NCBI GenBank assembly: GCA_002215675.1
Contig: NGFH01000004.1
Location: 124,001-188,000, forward strand
Length of the DNA stretch: 64,000 bases
Direction: 5' to 3'
Source of the DNA: Bacteroidetes bacterium 2013_40CM_41_45
GTDB lineage: Bacteria > Bacteroidota > Bacteroidia > AKYH767-A > 2013-40CM-41-45
This document shows, in pieces, positions 33,010 through 42,390 of this stretch (its first letter is position 1; each line of letters starts with the position of its first letter). The notes under the pieces are model-generated. The model did not search any database and had not been told where the DNA came from. It saw only the letters and a program-made list of their open reading frames with translations. Position numbers and translations under genes: made by a program.

Positions 33010-33028
33010 GAATATCTATCAGATATTC
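33010..33028. promoter_or_regulatory. Perfect dyad upstream of trxB (candidate operator)
   Basis: GAATATCT and AGATATTC form a perfect 8-bp inverted repeat around ATC. It lies 26 bases upstream of the TATTTTTG box, overlapping the place where the minus-33 element should be, which is a good position for a regulator. Confidence 0.4.
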
Positions 33029-33053
33029 ATTCAATCTACCACCATTTAATTCC

Positions 33054-33061
33054 TATTTTTG
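33054..33061 (+). promoter_or_regulatory. Candidate minus-7 box for trxB
   Basis: TATTTTTG matches TAnnTTTG and ends 10 bases before the ATG at 33072, giving a leader of only a few bases. Confidence 0.5.
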
Positions 33062-33071
33062 CTCCTGTTTT

Positions 33072-34016
33072 ATGAATAATTTCCCTGACAAAGTCCGTTG
33101 TCTGATTATAGGTTCTGGCCCTGCGGGCTATACGGCAGCCATTTATGCAGCGCGTGCCGATTTAAAGCCCCTTATGATTCAGGGTTTGCAACCGGGTGGT
33201 CAACTTACCATTACCACCGATGTTGAAAATTATCCCGGCTACCCCAAAGGAATTATGGGACCGGAAATGATGGAGGATTTTAAGAAGCAGGCAGAGCGTT
33301 TTGGTACAGATATACGATTCGGCTACGTTTCTTCGGTGGATTTTAAAAATGGCCTTCCTCACAAAGTAATCGTGGACGATTTATATACCATCCTTGCCGA
33401 CACGGTAATTATTTCCACGGGCGCATCGGCAAAGTGGCTGGGCTTGGAATCTGAGCAGCGGCTTAATGGTTTTGGCGTTTCGGCCTGTGCCGTATGTGAT
33501 GGATTTTTCTTCCGCGGGCAGGATGTCGCGATTGTAGGAGGAGGTGACACCGCTTGTGAAGAAGCCAGCTATCTTGCCAAGCTATGCAAAAAGGTTTATA
33601 TGCTGGTTCGTAAAGATGCTCTCCGCGCTTCCAAAGCCATGCAGCATCGTGTAGAGAATACACCGAACATTGAAATTTTTTACAACACCGAAACCAAAGA
33701 AATCCTGGGAGAGAAAACCACCAGCGGGGTACGGATTTTCAATACAGAAACCAACGAGGAAAAAATACTTAATGTCACCGGATTTTTTGTTGCTATAGGG
33801 CACCAACCCAATACAGAAATTTTTAAAGGGCAGGTTGATATGGACGGGGCCGGATATATAAAAACCATTCCCGGCTCATCGCGCACCAACGTGGAAGGCG
33901 TGTTTGCCTCAGGCGATGTGCAGGACCATATTTACCGGCAGGCAGTAACAGCTGCGGGCAGCGGTTGCATGGCTGCTATGGATGCCGAAAGATTTCTGGC
34001 ACATAAGGGGCACTGA
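33072..34016 (+). CDS. trxB: Thioredoxin reductase
   Basis: An FAD/NADPH flavoprotein that reduces thioredoxin. From the ATG at 33072 the protein has 314 residues, the usual length; the open frame starts 25 codons earlier but that part overlaps the promoter. The FAD-binding motif is CLIIGSGPAGYTAAIYAARA, the NADPH motif is DVAIVGGGDTACEEASYLAK, and the redox-active pair is C139 and C142 in SACAVCDGFFF. The end has GVFASGDVQDHIYRQAVTAAG. A perfect dyad overlaps the minus-33 region, so redox or stress control is possible. The gene is probably transcribed alone. Confidence 0.94.
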   Translation: MNNFPDKVRCLIIGSGPAGYTAAIYAARADLKPLMIQGLQPGGQLTITTDVENYPGYPKGIMGPEMMEDFKKQAERFGTDIRFGYVSSVDFKNGLPHKVIVDDLYTILADTVIISTGASAKWLGLESEQRLNGFGVSACAVCDGFFFRGQDVAIVGGGDTACEEASYLAKLCKKVYMLVRKDALRASKAMQHRVENTPNIEIFYNTETKEILGEKTTSGVRIFNTETNEEKILNVTGFFVAIGHQPNTEIFKGQVDMDGAGYIKTIPGSSRTNVEGVFASGDVQDHIYRQAVTAAGSGCMAAMDAERFLAHKGH

Positions 34017-34038
34017 AATTTTCTTCCCCAAGTTTAAT

Positions 34039-34046
34039 TATATTTG
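34039..34046 (+). promoter_or_regulatory. Candidate minus-7 box before the YCII-like remnant and ChrB-domain gene
   Basis: TATATTTG matches TAnnTTTG exactly in the 201-bp gap after trxB. It would drive the remnant at 34121 and the ChrB-domain gene behind it. Confidence 0.5.
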
Positions 34047-34120
34047 TTTCTCTTTTTAGTTATGTCAGTCCTGGTAACAATATTATTGTGTTACTAGTCA
34101 CGAATAAGAAATAAAACCAA

Positions 34121-34186
34121 ATGAAAGAATTTATGTTTTACATCCGCAATGAAGAAAAAGAAACAGGTTTTGCTTATCCAAAATAA
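34121..34186 (+). pseudogene. Possible truncated YCII-related gene start
   Basis: A 21-codon frame, MKEFMFYIRNEEKETGFAYP and Lys, ends in TAA. Its first ten residues look like the start of YCII-related (YciI-like) proteins of about 115-145 residues, after which the similarity stops. It may be the remains of a gene lost by deletion, or a tiny peptide by chance. The words GTTACTAGT-ACGAAT just upstream (34091) match the palindrome at 2709, so a repeat may have been involved in the loss. Confidence 0.4.
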
Positions 34187-34217
34187 ATGACAGTACTAAT
34201 TTTAAATTGATTATAAA

Positions 34218-34676
34218 ATGAAATGGATAACACGAGAACGGCCAAAGATTGACCGCATTGCGTGTCCATGGTTAATCAAGAATTTTATAGATAAGGACGC
34301 GCAATTTATTTACGTTCCCACAGAGCAGGTGCTGGCTAAAGCACAGGAACTGGATGCAATTCCCTATGACATTCCTAAAGTGGAGTACTCGCACGAAGGT
34401 GAGTTTTGCACCTTTGATACCCTCATTAAAAAACATAAGCTTACTGACCCTGCATTATTGCAGATGGCGGTAATTATTCGCGGAGCAGATACTGACCGTT
34501 TCGACTTGACAAAACAATCGGCAGGACTCTGGGCCATCTCTGCAGGGCTTTCTTTTAATTACAAAAACGATTTTGAAATGTTGGAGATAGGAATGAAAAT
34601 TTATGATGCGCTCTACAGTTGGGCGAAGTACGTTTCGGACGAACGCCACACATGGAATCCGAATTTGAAAGTTTGA
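34218..34676 (+). CDS. ChrB C-terminal-domain protein (chromate resistance family)
   Basis: A 152-residue cytoplasmic protein of the family formed by the C-terminal domain of ChrB: MKWITRERPKIDRIACPWLI, then FIYVPTEQVLAKAQELDAIP and SHEGEFCTFDTLIKKHKL. The motif RPKIDRIACPWLI is typical. In proteobacteria ChrB regulates or aids chromate efflux by ChrA, but the stand-alone domain is widespread and its activity is unknown. No chrA is nearby, so a chromate role should not be assumed. The last residues WNPNLK are near the end of the family's normal length. The 34695 membrane protein follows at 18 bp. Confidence 0.8.
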   Translation: MKWITRERPKIDRIACPWLIKNFIDKDAQFIYVPTEQVLAKAQELDAIPYDIPKVEYSHEGEFCTFDTLIKKHKLTDPALLQMAVIIRGADTDRFDLTKQSAGLWAISAGLSFNYKNDFEMLEIGMKIYDALYSWAKYVSDERHTWNPNLKV

Positions 34677-34694
34677 CTTTTTTAAAATAAACCT

Positions 34695-34889
34695 ATGAAA
34701 CCTTTTACAAAAATTGCAGCCGTAATATTCGGTATTGCCGCAGCTGTGCACATTTACCGTCTTGTTTCACCTTTTTCCATTGTAATTGGCGGCAATGCAA
34801 TACCGCAGGGTGCAAGCTTTGTAATAATTATTATAGCCTTTGTACTTTGTATTGGTTTGTGGAGAGAATCAAAAAAAATAATCACTTAA
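34695..34889 (+). CDS. Small two-helix membrane protein
   Basis: A 64-residue protein with two hydrophobic segments (about 5-22 and 38-57; GASFVIIIIAFVLCIGLW) joined by a short polar loop with an N-terminal Lys and a basic C-terminus. I do not recognise the family. It follows the ChrB-domain gene at 18 bp and may share its transcript. Short gaps, a normal ATG and plausible topology support a real gene. Confidence 0.6.
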   Translation: MKPFTKIAAVIFGIAAAVHIYRLVSPFSIVIGGNAIPQGASFVIIIIAFVLCIGLWRESKKIIT

Positions 34890-34935
34890 TACAGCCCTGT
34901 TCTGACAATTAAAACTTTTTCTGTTTCTTTGAAGG

Positions 34936-36819
34936 GTGCGCCAGATAAGCAGAATAGGTTCAGCAGCTTTTATATTTGTTTTATTTTTTGTGCGGGGTTC
35001 AGGGGCATTACCTGAGGATTTGCTGTTCAAAAAATATGCGCTACAGCGCCTTACGCTTGACTCGGCTGTAAATTCAACCCGGGATAATCCTCTGCAAACC
35101 ATTTCTGAATTAAGTAACATAGAAAACCTTGCGAATCAAAAAAGTGATGCACAGCTTGAGAATATTGCCCGCATAGTGCATTACCGCTACCTGTTGCAAA
35201 GAGAAGAATTCAATTCTGAACATGAAATCAAAACGCTTGAGATTGCACAAAGTCAGGAAGGTTATTTGAAGGCTGATGCCCTTCAGCTCCTGGCAGATTA
35301 TTATTGGAGAAAAAAAAGTTATACGCCAGCGCTTGAGAATTACATCAATGCCTATAACCTTTATTCGAAATACGATACAACAGATTTTCCTTCCAAATCG
35401 GAGTATGTTACTGATTATGGAGGCAAGTATTATTACTTCGGTGATTATGCTACGGCCAAAAAATATTTCCTCGAAGCGCTTCAATCTATGCGTGTAGAAA
35501 ATATCCAGATTTCCCGCATCAATACAGTTGCGCTGTGTTATGATTTTTTAGGACAGTATGACTCGGCGGTATTTTATTTCGACAAAGCGATGGATGTTGC
35601 TGTAAAGAAAAATGATGAAACATGGATAGGTATTTTAAGCGGCAATATTGCAGACATTTTTTATAAACGAAAAGAATTTGCAAAGGCCCGGGAGCTGATG
35701 GAAAAAAGTATTCAGCTTTGCCTTAAATATAACGTGCTTCAAAATGCAGCATACTCACTTTCTCTGCTGGGCGATATTTACCTGGCAGGCGGTGACAAGA
35801 AAAAGGCGCTTGAGCTTGAATTGCAGGCATACGAAATTATAAAGAAAAAAAATAAATGGAACAGTTATATTGTTGTGAAACGAGTGTACCCTTACATTGC
35901 CCGGGCATACGCTGCAAACGGAAATACGACTCTCGCTTATACGTTTCTCGATTCAGCCGCTGCAGCCAAAGACAGTGTTGCCGCAGAACGCAGCTTGCTT
36001 TATGTTTCCGGAGCTCAGCATAAGGCAGAAGTGCAGAAACACATGGCAGAAATGCTGGAAAAAGAATCAGCATTGAAAAGACAGACTGTTATTCGCGACA
36101 GTTTTATTGGCGGCTTTGCGATTGTTGCACTTTTTTCGATAGTAGTATTCAGGCAGAAAAAACGCATAACAGCGGAAAAAAAACGGAGTGATGAATTGCT
36201 GCTTAATATTCTTCCTGAAGAAACGGCTGAAGAGTTGAAAGACAAGGGAAGCGCGGAAGCTAAAAGCTATGATTTGGTAACGGTGATGTTTACCGATTTC
36301 AAGGACTTTACGCAGGTAAGTGAAAAGATGGATGCCAAAGAGTTGGTTAAGGAAATTAATTATTGTTACAGCGAGTTCGATAAAATAATTGAAAACCATA
36401 ACATAGAAAAAATAAAAACCATTGGTGACAGCTACATGTGCGCGGGCGGATTACCGGTAGTCAATAAAACTAATGCCGAAGATGTTGTTAAGGCAGCGAT
36501 GGCCATTCAGCAGTTCATGCAAAAGCATAAAGAAGAAAGAGAAAAAACGAACCGCTCATTTTTCCAAATCCGTATCGGCATACATACCGGCTCGGTGGTT
36601 GCCGGAATTGTAGGCATCCGCAAATTCGCTTATGACATCTGGGGCGATACGGTAAACATTGCTTCACGCATGGAAAGCAGCGGTGAAGAAGGAAAGATTA
36701 ATATATCCGGAAGCACCTATGAATTGGTTAAGGAAAAATTCAGTTGCGTTCACCGGGGAAAAATAGTAGCCAAAAACAAAGGGGAGATAGAAATGTATTT
36801 TGTTGAAGGCGCTTTGTAA
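34936..36819 (+). CDS. TPR-containing adenylate cyclase (class III)
   Basis: A 627-residue membrane protein from a GTG start. A signal or anchor segment (IGSAAFIFVLFFVRGSG, about 7-23) precedes a TPR-like helical region to about residue 375 and a second membrane segment (about 388-407; SFIGGFAIVALFSIVVFR). The cyclase domain (about 440-625) follows in the cytoplasm. The catalytic residues are present: metal-binding D454 (FTDFKDFT) and D498 (TIGDSYMC), and N574 and R578. K494 and D567 are the pair that selects ATP over GTP, so cAMP is the expected product. The TPR region, placed outside the inner membrane, may sense a protein or wall signal. Signal and target are unknown. Confidence 0.88.
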   Translation: MRQISRIGSAAFIFVLFFVRGSGALPEDLLFKKYALQRLTLDSAVNSTRDNPLQTISELSNIENLANQKSDAQLENIARIVHYRYLLQREEFNSEHEIKTLEIAQSQEGYLKADALQLLADYYWRKKSYTPALENYINAYNLYSKYDTTDFPSKSEYVTDYGGKYYYFGDYATAKKYFLEALQSMRVENIQISRINTVALCYDFLGQYDSAVFYFDKAMDVAVKKNDETWIGILSGNIADIFYKRKEFAKARELMEKSIQLCLKYNVLQNAAYSLSLLGDIYLAGGDKKKALELELQAYEIIKKKNKWNSYIVVKRVYPYIARAYAANGNTTLAYTFLDSAAAAKDSVAAERSLLYVSGAQHKAEVQKHMAEMLEKESALKRQTVIRDSFIGGFAIVALFSIVVFRQKKRITAEKKRSDELLLNILPEETAEELKDKGSAEAKSYDLVTVMFTDFKDFTQVSEKMDAKELVKEINYCYSEFDKIIENHNIEKIKTIGDSYMCAGGLPVVNKTNAEDVVKAAMAIQQFMQKHKEEREKTNRSFFQIRIGIHTGSVVAGIVGIRKFAYDIWGDTVNIASRMESSGEEGKINISGSTYELVKEKFSCVHRGKIVAKNKGEIEMYFVEGAL

Positions 36820-36830
36820 CGACCCTATTA

Positions 36831-38006
36831 TTATTTTTTCAGCAGCTTTGCCACAAACAGACTATCCGCCCTGGTATCGTAGCCTTTAATGTATGCTGAA
36901 GTTTCGGTATGCAATCCAAAAGTTTCCGAAAAATACTTTACATTTTCCTCATTCTCTTTGCCGAAAACAGAACAGGTGATGTAAACCAGCGGAGCATTTA
37001 TTTTCAGATTTCTTAAAACATTTTTGACAATTTTTTTTTGCTTCTCAGAATATTCATCAATCATTTTTTCATCGAAAGCGGAAAGCTGCTCGGGTGAGCG
37101 CGCCCACGTGCCCGAACCGCTGCACGGTGTGTCCATAATGATTCCGTCAAACATGTCACTCGAATTCAACGCCCGTTTTTCAAGGTCCAGAATTTTAGTT
37201 CTGTAATTTTTGATTCCTGCCCGCGTAAAACGTTTCTTAAGGTTCAGCAAGCTTTTTTCCCGGTTATCAGTTGCAAATATTTGTATGGAATTTGATTTTT
37301 CATTCAACAGTAATGATTTACCACCGCTGCCCGCACAGGCATCCCACCAGTTACTTCCGGCAGAAGGTTCAAAATAATTTCCTGTTTGCTGCGAAGACAA
37401 ATCCTGGATTTCAATATATCCTTTATGGAAGGACTGAAAATCTTCGAGGAGGGATGAAGTGAGAATTTCAACTGCATCGGTTTCTTCAACCAGTTTATAT
37501 AAAATTTTTTTTTCCGCCAGTTCTTTTAAAACTTCTTTCCTGAATTTTTTCCGCATGCGAATAAAAATTCCCGGCTTGTTTAATAAAGACAGTGTGTACA
37601 CTTCGAAATCAATTTCAGGAGACAAATATTCTTTGAAGGGAAAAATATCTTCCAATGTAAAGGCAGGATAAATGGCTTTTAATTTTTCCGTCTTTTGTTT
37701 TAGTGGAAGTGAAACATCTTCATGATGCAGAGAAGAATTATTTTGAATGCACCATGCATTGAACTCATTATCTTCTTTGGAGCAAAGAAATAATCCAATG
37801 GCAATTCTTTCAGAAAGTGGGAGGGAAGCCAGCAACTTACCGAGCCGAAAAAACGAATAAATGCTTTGCGTTACAATTCTCCTGTCGCGCGAGCCCATAT
37901 TGCGATGCGAGCGGAAATGCTCACGCAGAAATAATGCAAGCGGTTTTTGAAAATGATATGATTCTATCAGGGAAATAACGGTACCAAGGCGCTGTTCTTC
38001 GTGCAT
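36831..38006 (-). CDS. RsmB/NOP-family RNA cytosine-5 methyltransferase
   Basis: A SAM-dependent RNA m5C methyltransferase of 391 residues. The N-terminal part (about 1-150) resembles the NusB/RsmB-type helical domain. The catalytic domain has the SAM-binding WWDACAGSGGKSLLLNE, motif IV IIMDTPCSGSGTWARSPEQL with one Cys, and motif VI VYITCSVFGKENEENV with the catalytic Cys. Both Cys are present, as needed for methyl transfer and release. 16S rRNA is the probable substrate, but which cytosine is not clear. It is the last gene of the parE-parC run (26-bp gap). Confidence 0.88.
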   Translation of the reverse strand: MHEEQRLGTVISLIESYHFQKPLALFLREHFRSHRNMGSRDRRIVTQSIYSFFRLGKLLASLPLSERIAIGLFLCSKEDNEFNAWCIQNNSSLHHEDVSLPLKQKTEKLKAIYPAFTLEDIFPFKEYLSPEIDFEVYTLSLLNKPGIFIRMRKKFRKEVLKELAEKKILYKLVEETDAVEILTSSLLEDFQSFHKGYIEIQDLSSQQTGNYFEPSAGSNWWDACAGSGGKSLLLNEKSNSIQIFATDNREKSLLNLKKRFTRAGIKNYRTKILDLEKRALNSSDMFDGIIMDTPCSGSGTWARSPEQLSAFDEKMIDEYSEKQKKIVKNVLRNLKINAPLVYITCSVFGKENEENVKYFSETFGLHTETSAYIKGYDTRADSLFVAKLLKK

Positions 38007-38032
38007 GAATTAAAAGAATAGCAATGTTCCCC

Positions 38033-40369
38033 TCACAGGTTCATTTTAAGCTGGTCGTTTTTATTTCCGGCTTTTTTATCCTGTTCCATTAAAACTTTAG
38101 CTCTTTCGCTCCGGATTTTTGTGTCAGATTTAAAATCCCATTCCATGGTTACCGGTTTTTCTTCTTTCAAAGTGTTTATTTTTTTTTGTTGAATTTTGAT
38201 TTTTGATGCCGGCTTCTGTTTTATGACCTCTGATTTTTTGCCTTTGATTTTTGTAATTTTTAATTTCTGAGCTGCGACTTTTTTCGGATTTCGTTTTTCG
38301 AATTTTTGATTTTCCATTTTCGCCTTCTCTTTTATTTCAAGCTGCTGGGTCACTACTGGCTTCGATTTAACAGATTCGGTAAGTTTCACAATTTTGCTTA
38401 TGATATTTTTCGAAACGATGACCCCCTTTGTATCTCTTCCCTTTACTTCAAAGTCGTTGAAGTTTGCATCCTGGAAAAATACTTTCATCTTCGGCTTGGG
38501 TCTGAAATTTATACGAACACTCTCAGCATCTTTTTCTCCGCTCAGCGAAAACCAAAGAATTTTACTTCCTTCTTTACCTCTTGTTAAAATATATTCTTTA
38601 TCTCTCGTGGTACCGGCAACTGTGAATCGTTTGAGCATGCAACTGCCACCCCTGCCGTCCTGGTAAATCATATTGTATACCGGCTGTGGTTCGGTTTTCC
38701 GGTATATGGCAATATGTTCTATATTCTTACCTACATACTTTTTCTCGTCCACCTTGGTAACTATCATAGTGCCGTCATTGCGGAACACCATAATTTCATC
38801 CAGGTCTGAGCAGTCGCTTATGAACTCATCTTTCTTCAACCCGAAACCGGCAAATCCTTCTTCACGGTTCACATAAAGTTTTTGGTTGCTGATGGTAACT
38901 TCGCTGGCAACTACCTGTTCAAACGAATCAATTTTTGTTTTGCGTTCTCTGCCTTTACCATATTTTTTCAATAACTCTTTGAAATAATTTATAGTGTATT
39001 GCTTGATGTGTGCAAGGTTGTCTTCTGTTTCCGCAATATGCACTTCAAGCGATTTTATTTTTTCATCCTGCTCTTTTACATCATACTTCGAGATGCGCTT
39101 AATTTTAATTTCTGTGAGTGCTATAATGTCATCGCGTGTTATTTCGCGAAGGAGTTTTTTTCGGTAGGGCTTCAGTCCTTTGTCAATCGTTTCAATAACA
39201 CTTTCCCATGTAGTGCAATCTTCAATACTGCGGTAAATTCTTTTTTCAATAAAAATTTTTATAAGTGAACTGAAATGCCATTCTTCTTCAAGCTCTGCCT
39301 TCCTTATTTCCAACTCACGTTTTAGCAGGTTGAGCGTCTGCTCGGCATTGTATTTAAGGATTTCATTTACGCCAAGGAACTGCGGCTTGTCGTCCATGAT
39401 GACGCAAGCGTTCGGAGAAATGGTCACTTCGCAATCCGTGAAGGCGTACAAGGCGTCAATGGTTTTGTCAACGTCTTCCGATGAATCGGGATGAAGATGA
39501 ATTACAATTTCAACTTTTGCCGAAGTGTTGTCTTCAACTTTTTTGATTTTAATTTTCCCTTTTTCATTGGCGGCAAGAATAGATTCAATGAGTGATGTGG
39601 TCGTGGTGCCGAACGGGACTTCACGAATCACCAGGATCTTTTTATCCTTTTGCTCAATTTTTGCCCGTATGCGGATTCTGCCCCCACGTAAACCTTCGTT
39701 ATATTTGGAAAAGTCGGCAATGCCACCTGCGGGAAAATCAGGAAGCAAGTTGATTTTATTTTTTCTCAGCGCATCGATGCTTGCTTCAATCAGTTCGCAG
39801 AAATTGTGAGGGAGAATTTTGCAGGCGAGCCCTACGGCAATTCCTTCTACTCCTTGTGCAAGAAGCAGAGGAAATTTTACAGGCAATGTAATGGGTTCTT
39901 TATTTCTTCCGTCATAACTCAACTGCCACTCGGTAGTTTTTGGATTGAACACCACCTCGAGAGCAAACTTGCTCAGGCGCGCTTCAATATATCGGGCAGC
40001 AGCAGCGCTGTCCCCGGTAAAAATATTTCCCCAGTTTCCCTGAGCGTCAATCAGCAAATCTTTTTGTCCCAGCTGAACCAGCGCATCGCCTATGCTTGCA
40101 TCACCATGGGGATGATATTTCATGCTATGACCGATAATGTTTGCCACCTTGTTATACCGCCCGTCCTCCATCTCCCACATAGAGTGAAGGATTCTGCGCT
40201 GCACCGGTTTCAATCCGTCATTGATATGGGGAACAGCCCGCTCAAGAATTACGTATGACGCATAGTCCAGGAACCAGTTCTGGTACATATCATTCAGGTG
40301 AATGATTTTGACGGGCTCCTGAACCGGAGCCGATTCCTGTTTAGGTATTTCTTTTTTCTTCCTCGACAT
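38033..40369 (-). CDS. parC: DNA topoisomerase IV / gyrase-type subunit A with a repeat-encoded tail
   Basis: The DNA-cleaving subunit of a type IIA topoisomerase. The 778 residues include the conserved LERAVPHINDGLKPVQRRIL, the winged helix with IIGHSMKYHPHGDASIG, and the active-site Tyr in AAARYIEARLSKFALEV, followed by PDFPAGGIADFSKYNEG and the coiled coil. A reduced C-terminal DNA-wrapping part follows. The last hundred residues are Lys-rich and low in complexity; about residues 682-729 are encoded by DNA with a 7-base period (38183-38325). It sits 17 bp after the B subunit. Bacteroidetes have both gyrase and topo IV; the short form here fits topo IV. Confidence 0.88.
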   Translation of the reverse strand: MSRKKKEIPKQESAPVQEPVKIIHLNDMYQNWFLDYASYVILERAVPHINDGLKPVQRRILHSMWEMEDGRYNKVANIIGHSMKYHPHGDASIGDALVQLGQKDLLIDAQGNWGNIFTGDSAAAARYIEARLSKFALEVVFNPKTTEWQLSYDGRNKEPITLPVKFPLLLAQGVEGIAVGLACKILPHNFCELIEASIDALRKNKINLLPDFPAGGIADFSKYNEGLRGGRIRIRAKIEQKDKKILVIREVPFGTTTTSLIESILAANEKGKIKIKKVEDNTSAKVEIVIHLHPDSSEDVDKTIDALYAFTDCEVTISPNACVIMDDKPQFLGVNEILKYNAEQTLNLLKRELEIRKAELEEEWHFSSLIKIFIEKRIYRSIEDCTTWESVIETIDKGLKPYRKKLLREITRDDIIALTEIKIKRISKYDVKEQDEKIKSLEVHIAETEDNLAHIKQYTINYFKELLKKYGKGRERKTKIDSFEQVVASEVTISNQKLYVNREEGFAGFGLKKDEFISDCSDLDEIMVFRNDGTMIVTKVDEKKYVGKNIEHIAIYRKTEPQPVYNMIYQDGRGGSCMLKRFTVAGTTRDKEYILTRGKEGSKILWFSLSGEKDAESVRINFRPKPKMKVFFQDANFNDFEVKGRDTKGVIVSKNIISKIVKLTESVKSKPVVTQQLEIKEKAKMENQKFEKRNPKKVAAQKLKITKIKGKKSEVIKQKPASKIKIQQKKINTLKEEKPVTMEWDFKSDTKIRSERAKVLMEQDKKAGNKNDQLKMNL
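38183..38325. repeat. Low-complexity stretch with 7-base period in the parC tail
   Basis: T-rich words such as TTTGATT, TTTGATG, TTTCGTT and ATTTTCG recur at 7-base steps with one 8-base step, continuing over about 140 bases. On the coding strand they make AAAATCA-like units and a Lys-rich tail. The periodicity is weaker than in the intergenic arrays and A-richness alone could contribute. Confidence 0.5.
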
Positions 40370-40386
40370 TATTCAAAATTTCGTTA

Positions 40387-42252
40387 TCAGTTTACTGATT
40401 CCTCTACTACATTTTTTTCAACCTTCAGCCGTTCAATAATAAACTTCTGACGTTCCTCTGAATTCTTTCCCATATAATATTCAAGCAGGTTATGTATGGT
40501 TTCTTCCTGCCCTAAGGTTACAGGTTCAAGGTGCATATCCTTACCAATAAAGTTTGAAAATTCATCGGGAGAAATTTCACCGAGTCCTTTAAAACGGGTT
40601 ATCTCCGGCTTGGGCCCAAGCTTTTGCACGGCACCTGCCCGCTCAGGTTCACTGTAACAATAGATAGTTTCTTTTTTATTGCGCACGCGGAATAGAGGTG
40701 TTTGCAGAATAAAAACGTGACCACTTTTTACAAGCTCCGGAAAAAACTGCAGGAAAAATGTCATCAGTAAAAGACGGATGTGCATTCCGTCAACATCGGC
40801 ATCAGTGGCAATCACAATTTTATTGTAGCGCAGCTCTTCCATTCCTTCTTCAATGTTGAGAGCATTCTGCAAGAGGTTGAATTCCTCGTTCTCATACACA
40901 ACTTTTTTCGTCATGCCGAAACAGTTGAGGGGTTTTCCCTTTAGTGAGAAGACTGCCTGTGTATTTACATCTCTTGCTTTAGTGATGGAGCCGCTTGCTG
41001 AATCTCCTTCGGTAATAAATATGCTTGAGTCAAGGCGTTGTATATGTTTTGTATTGAAGTGTGCCCGGCAATCGCGCAGCTTTTTATTATGAAGATTTGC
41101 TTTGCGCGCGCGCTCATTGGCAAGCTTTTTTATCCCCGCAATTTCTTTTCGCTCTTTTTCACTTTGCAGTATTTTTTGTTCCAGCGACTTTGCAATGTCA
41201 GGATGTTTGTGCAGGTAATTATCGAGTTCTGTTTTTACAAAATCATTGAGCCATGTGCGTATCTGAACACCATTCGGTTCACGCGTAAGCGAGCCGAGTT
41301 TTGTTTTAGTCTGCGATTCAAATATAGGTTCCTGTACCCTGACGCTTATCGCTGCAATAATGGAAGTGCGTATGTCATTGGCATCGAATTCCTTTTTATA
41401 AAATTCGCGGATGGTTTTTACAATCGCCTCGCGGAATGACGCCTGGTGCGTGCCACCTTGTGTGGTATGCTGACCGTTTACGAATGAATAATAATCTTCT
41501 CCGTAACCGGTTGTATGTGTAAAAGCAATTTCAATATCGTCACCTTTAAGATGAATGACCGGGTACAAGAGCTCATCACTGAGGTTATGTTCCAGCAAAT
41601 CTTTCAGCCCGTTCTCCGAATAAAATTTCTGCCCGTTATAATTAATGGTTAACCCTTTGTTCAGGTAAACGTAATACATAAGCATACTCTGAACATGGTC
41701 GGAGTTGAAACGGAAATTATGGAAAACGCTGTCGTCAGGAACAAATGCAATCATGGTTCCGTTTTTCTCTCCCGAACTTTTTTCCTTTTCGTTCTCGGTA
41801 ATTTTCCCTTTGCAAAATTCAGCGGCTTTCATCCTGCCTTCCCTGAATGATGCAACACGAAAAAAATCAGACAGCGCATTCACGGCCTTGGTCCCCACTC
41901 CGTTCAAGCCCACACTTTTTTGAAATGCCTTGCTATCGTACTTGCCGCCCGTATTTATTTTGCTCACGCATTCTATCACTTTTCCCAGCGGAATTCCTCT
42001 TCCGTAGTCGCGTACTTCTGCCCGGCCGCCGGCAATGTTTATCTCTATAGTTTTGCCGTACCCCATCACATATTCATCAATGCAGTTATCTATGACTTCT
42101 TTGAGCATCACGTAAATGCCGTCATCGCGCGAGGAGCCGTCACCCAGCTTGCCGATGTACATTCCGGGGCGAGTGCGGATGTGTTCCTTCCAGTCGAGGG
42201 ATTTAATGCTCTCCTCGGTATAGCCGTGCTCGGGTATATTTTTCCCTTTCAT
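40387..42252 (-). CDS. parE: DNA topoisomerase IV subunit B
   Basis: The ATPase subunit of a type IIA topoisomerase, 621 residues. The GHKL fold is seen in [34 protein letters not shown] and [17 protein letters not shown]. The TOPRIM domain has [17 protein letters not shown] and [16 protein letters not shown] with the magnesium-binding acids. [18 protein letters not shown] is the N-terminal signature. The length fits ParE rather than the longer GyrB forms. The ATG at 42252 is preceded by a minus-7 box and by GTTATTTC/GTTATTGG octamers. parC and rsmB follow as one operon. Confidence 0.92.
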   Translation of the reverse strand: MKGKNIPEHGYTEESIKSLDWKEHIRTRPGMYIGKLGDGSSRDDGIYVMLKEVIDNCIDEYVMGYGKTIEINIAGGRAEVRDYGRGIPLGKVIECVSKINTGGKYDSKAFQKSVGLNGVGTKAVNALSDFFRVASFREGRMKAAEFCKGKITENEKEKSSGEKNGTMIAFVPDDSVFHNFRFNSDHVQSMLMYYVYLNKGLTINYNGQKFYSENGLKDLLEHNLSDELLYPVIHLKGDDIEIAFTHTTGYGEDYYSFVNGQHTTQGGTHQASFREAIVKTIREFYKKEFDANDIRTSIIAAISVRVQEPIFESQTKTKLGSLTREPNGVQIRTWLNDFVKTELDNYLHKHPDIAKSLEQKILQSEKERKEIAGIKKLANERARKANLHNKKLRDCRAHFNTKHIQRLDSSIFITEGDSASGSITKARDVNTQAVFSLKGKPLNCFGMTKKVVYENEEFNLLQNALNIEEGMEELRYNKIVIATDADVDGMHIRLLLMTFFLQFFPELVKSGHVFILQTPLFRVRNKKETIYCYSEPERAGAVQKLGPKPEITRFKGLGEISPDEFSNFIGKDMHLEPVTLGQEETIHNLLEYYMGKNSEERQKFIIERLKVEKNVVEESVN

Positions 42253-42296
42253 ATTAAATTAAGCGTTCTCGTTATTTCGTTATTGGAAAAGCTGCG

Positions 42297-42304
42297 CAAA
42301 GGTA
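42297..42304 (-). promoter_or_regulatory. Candidate minus-7 box for parE-parC-rsmB
   Basis: The minus strand reads TACCTTTG, a full match to TAnnTTTG, about 45 bases before the parE ATG. The leader holds two to three 8-base GTTATTTC-like units. Confidence 0.5.
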
Positions 42305-42390
42305 GCAACACCCTGCAAAGACCTGAAATCAGTATCACCTATAGATATGCACAAAGAAATGTGAATGAAAGGAAGGAAAAATGAAACCTT

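Noticed and set aside
34218-34676. Chromate-resistance operon
   Set aside because: Only a stand-alone ChrB C-terminal-type domain is present; no ChrA transporter is in the window, so the specific function is not supported.
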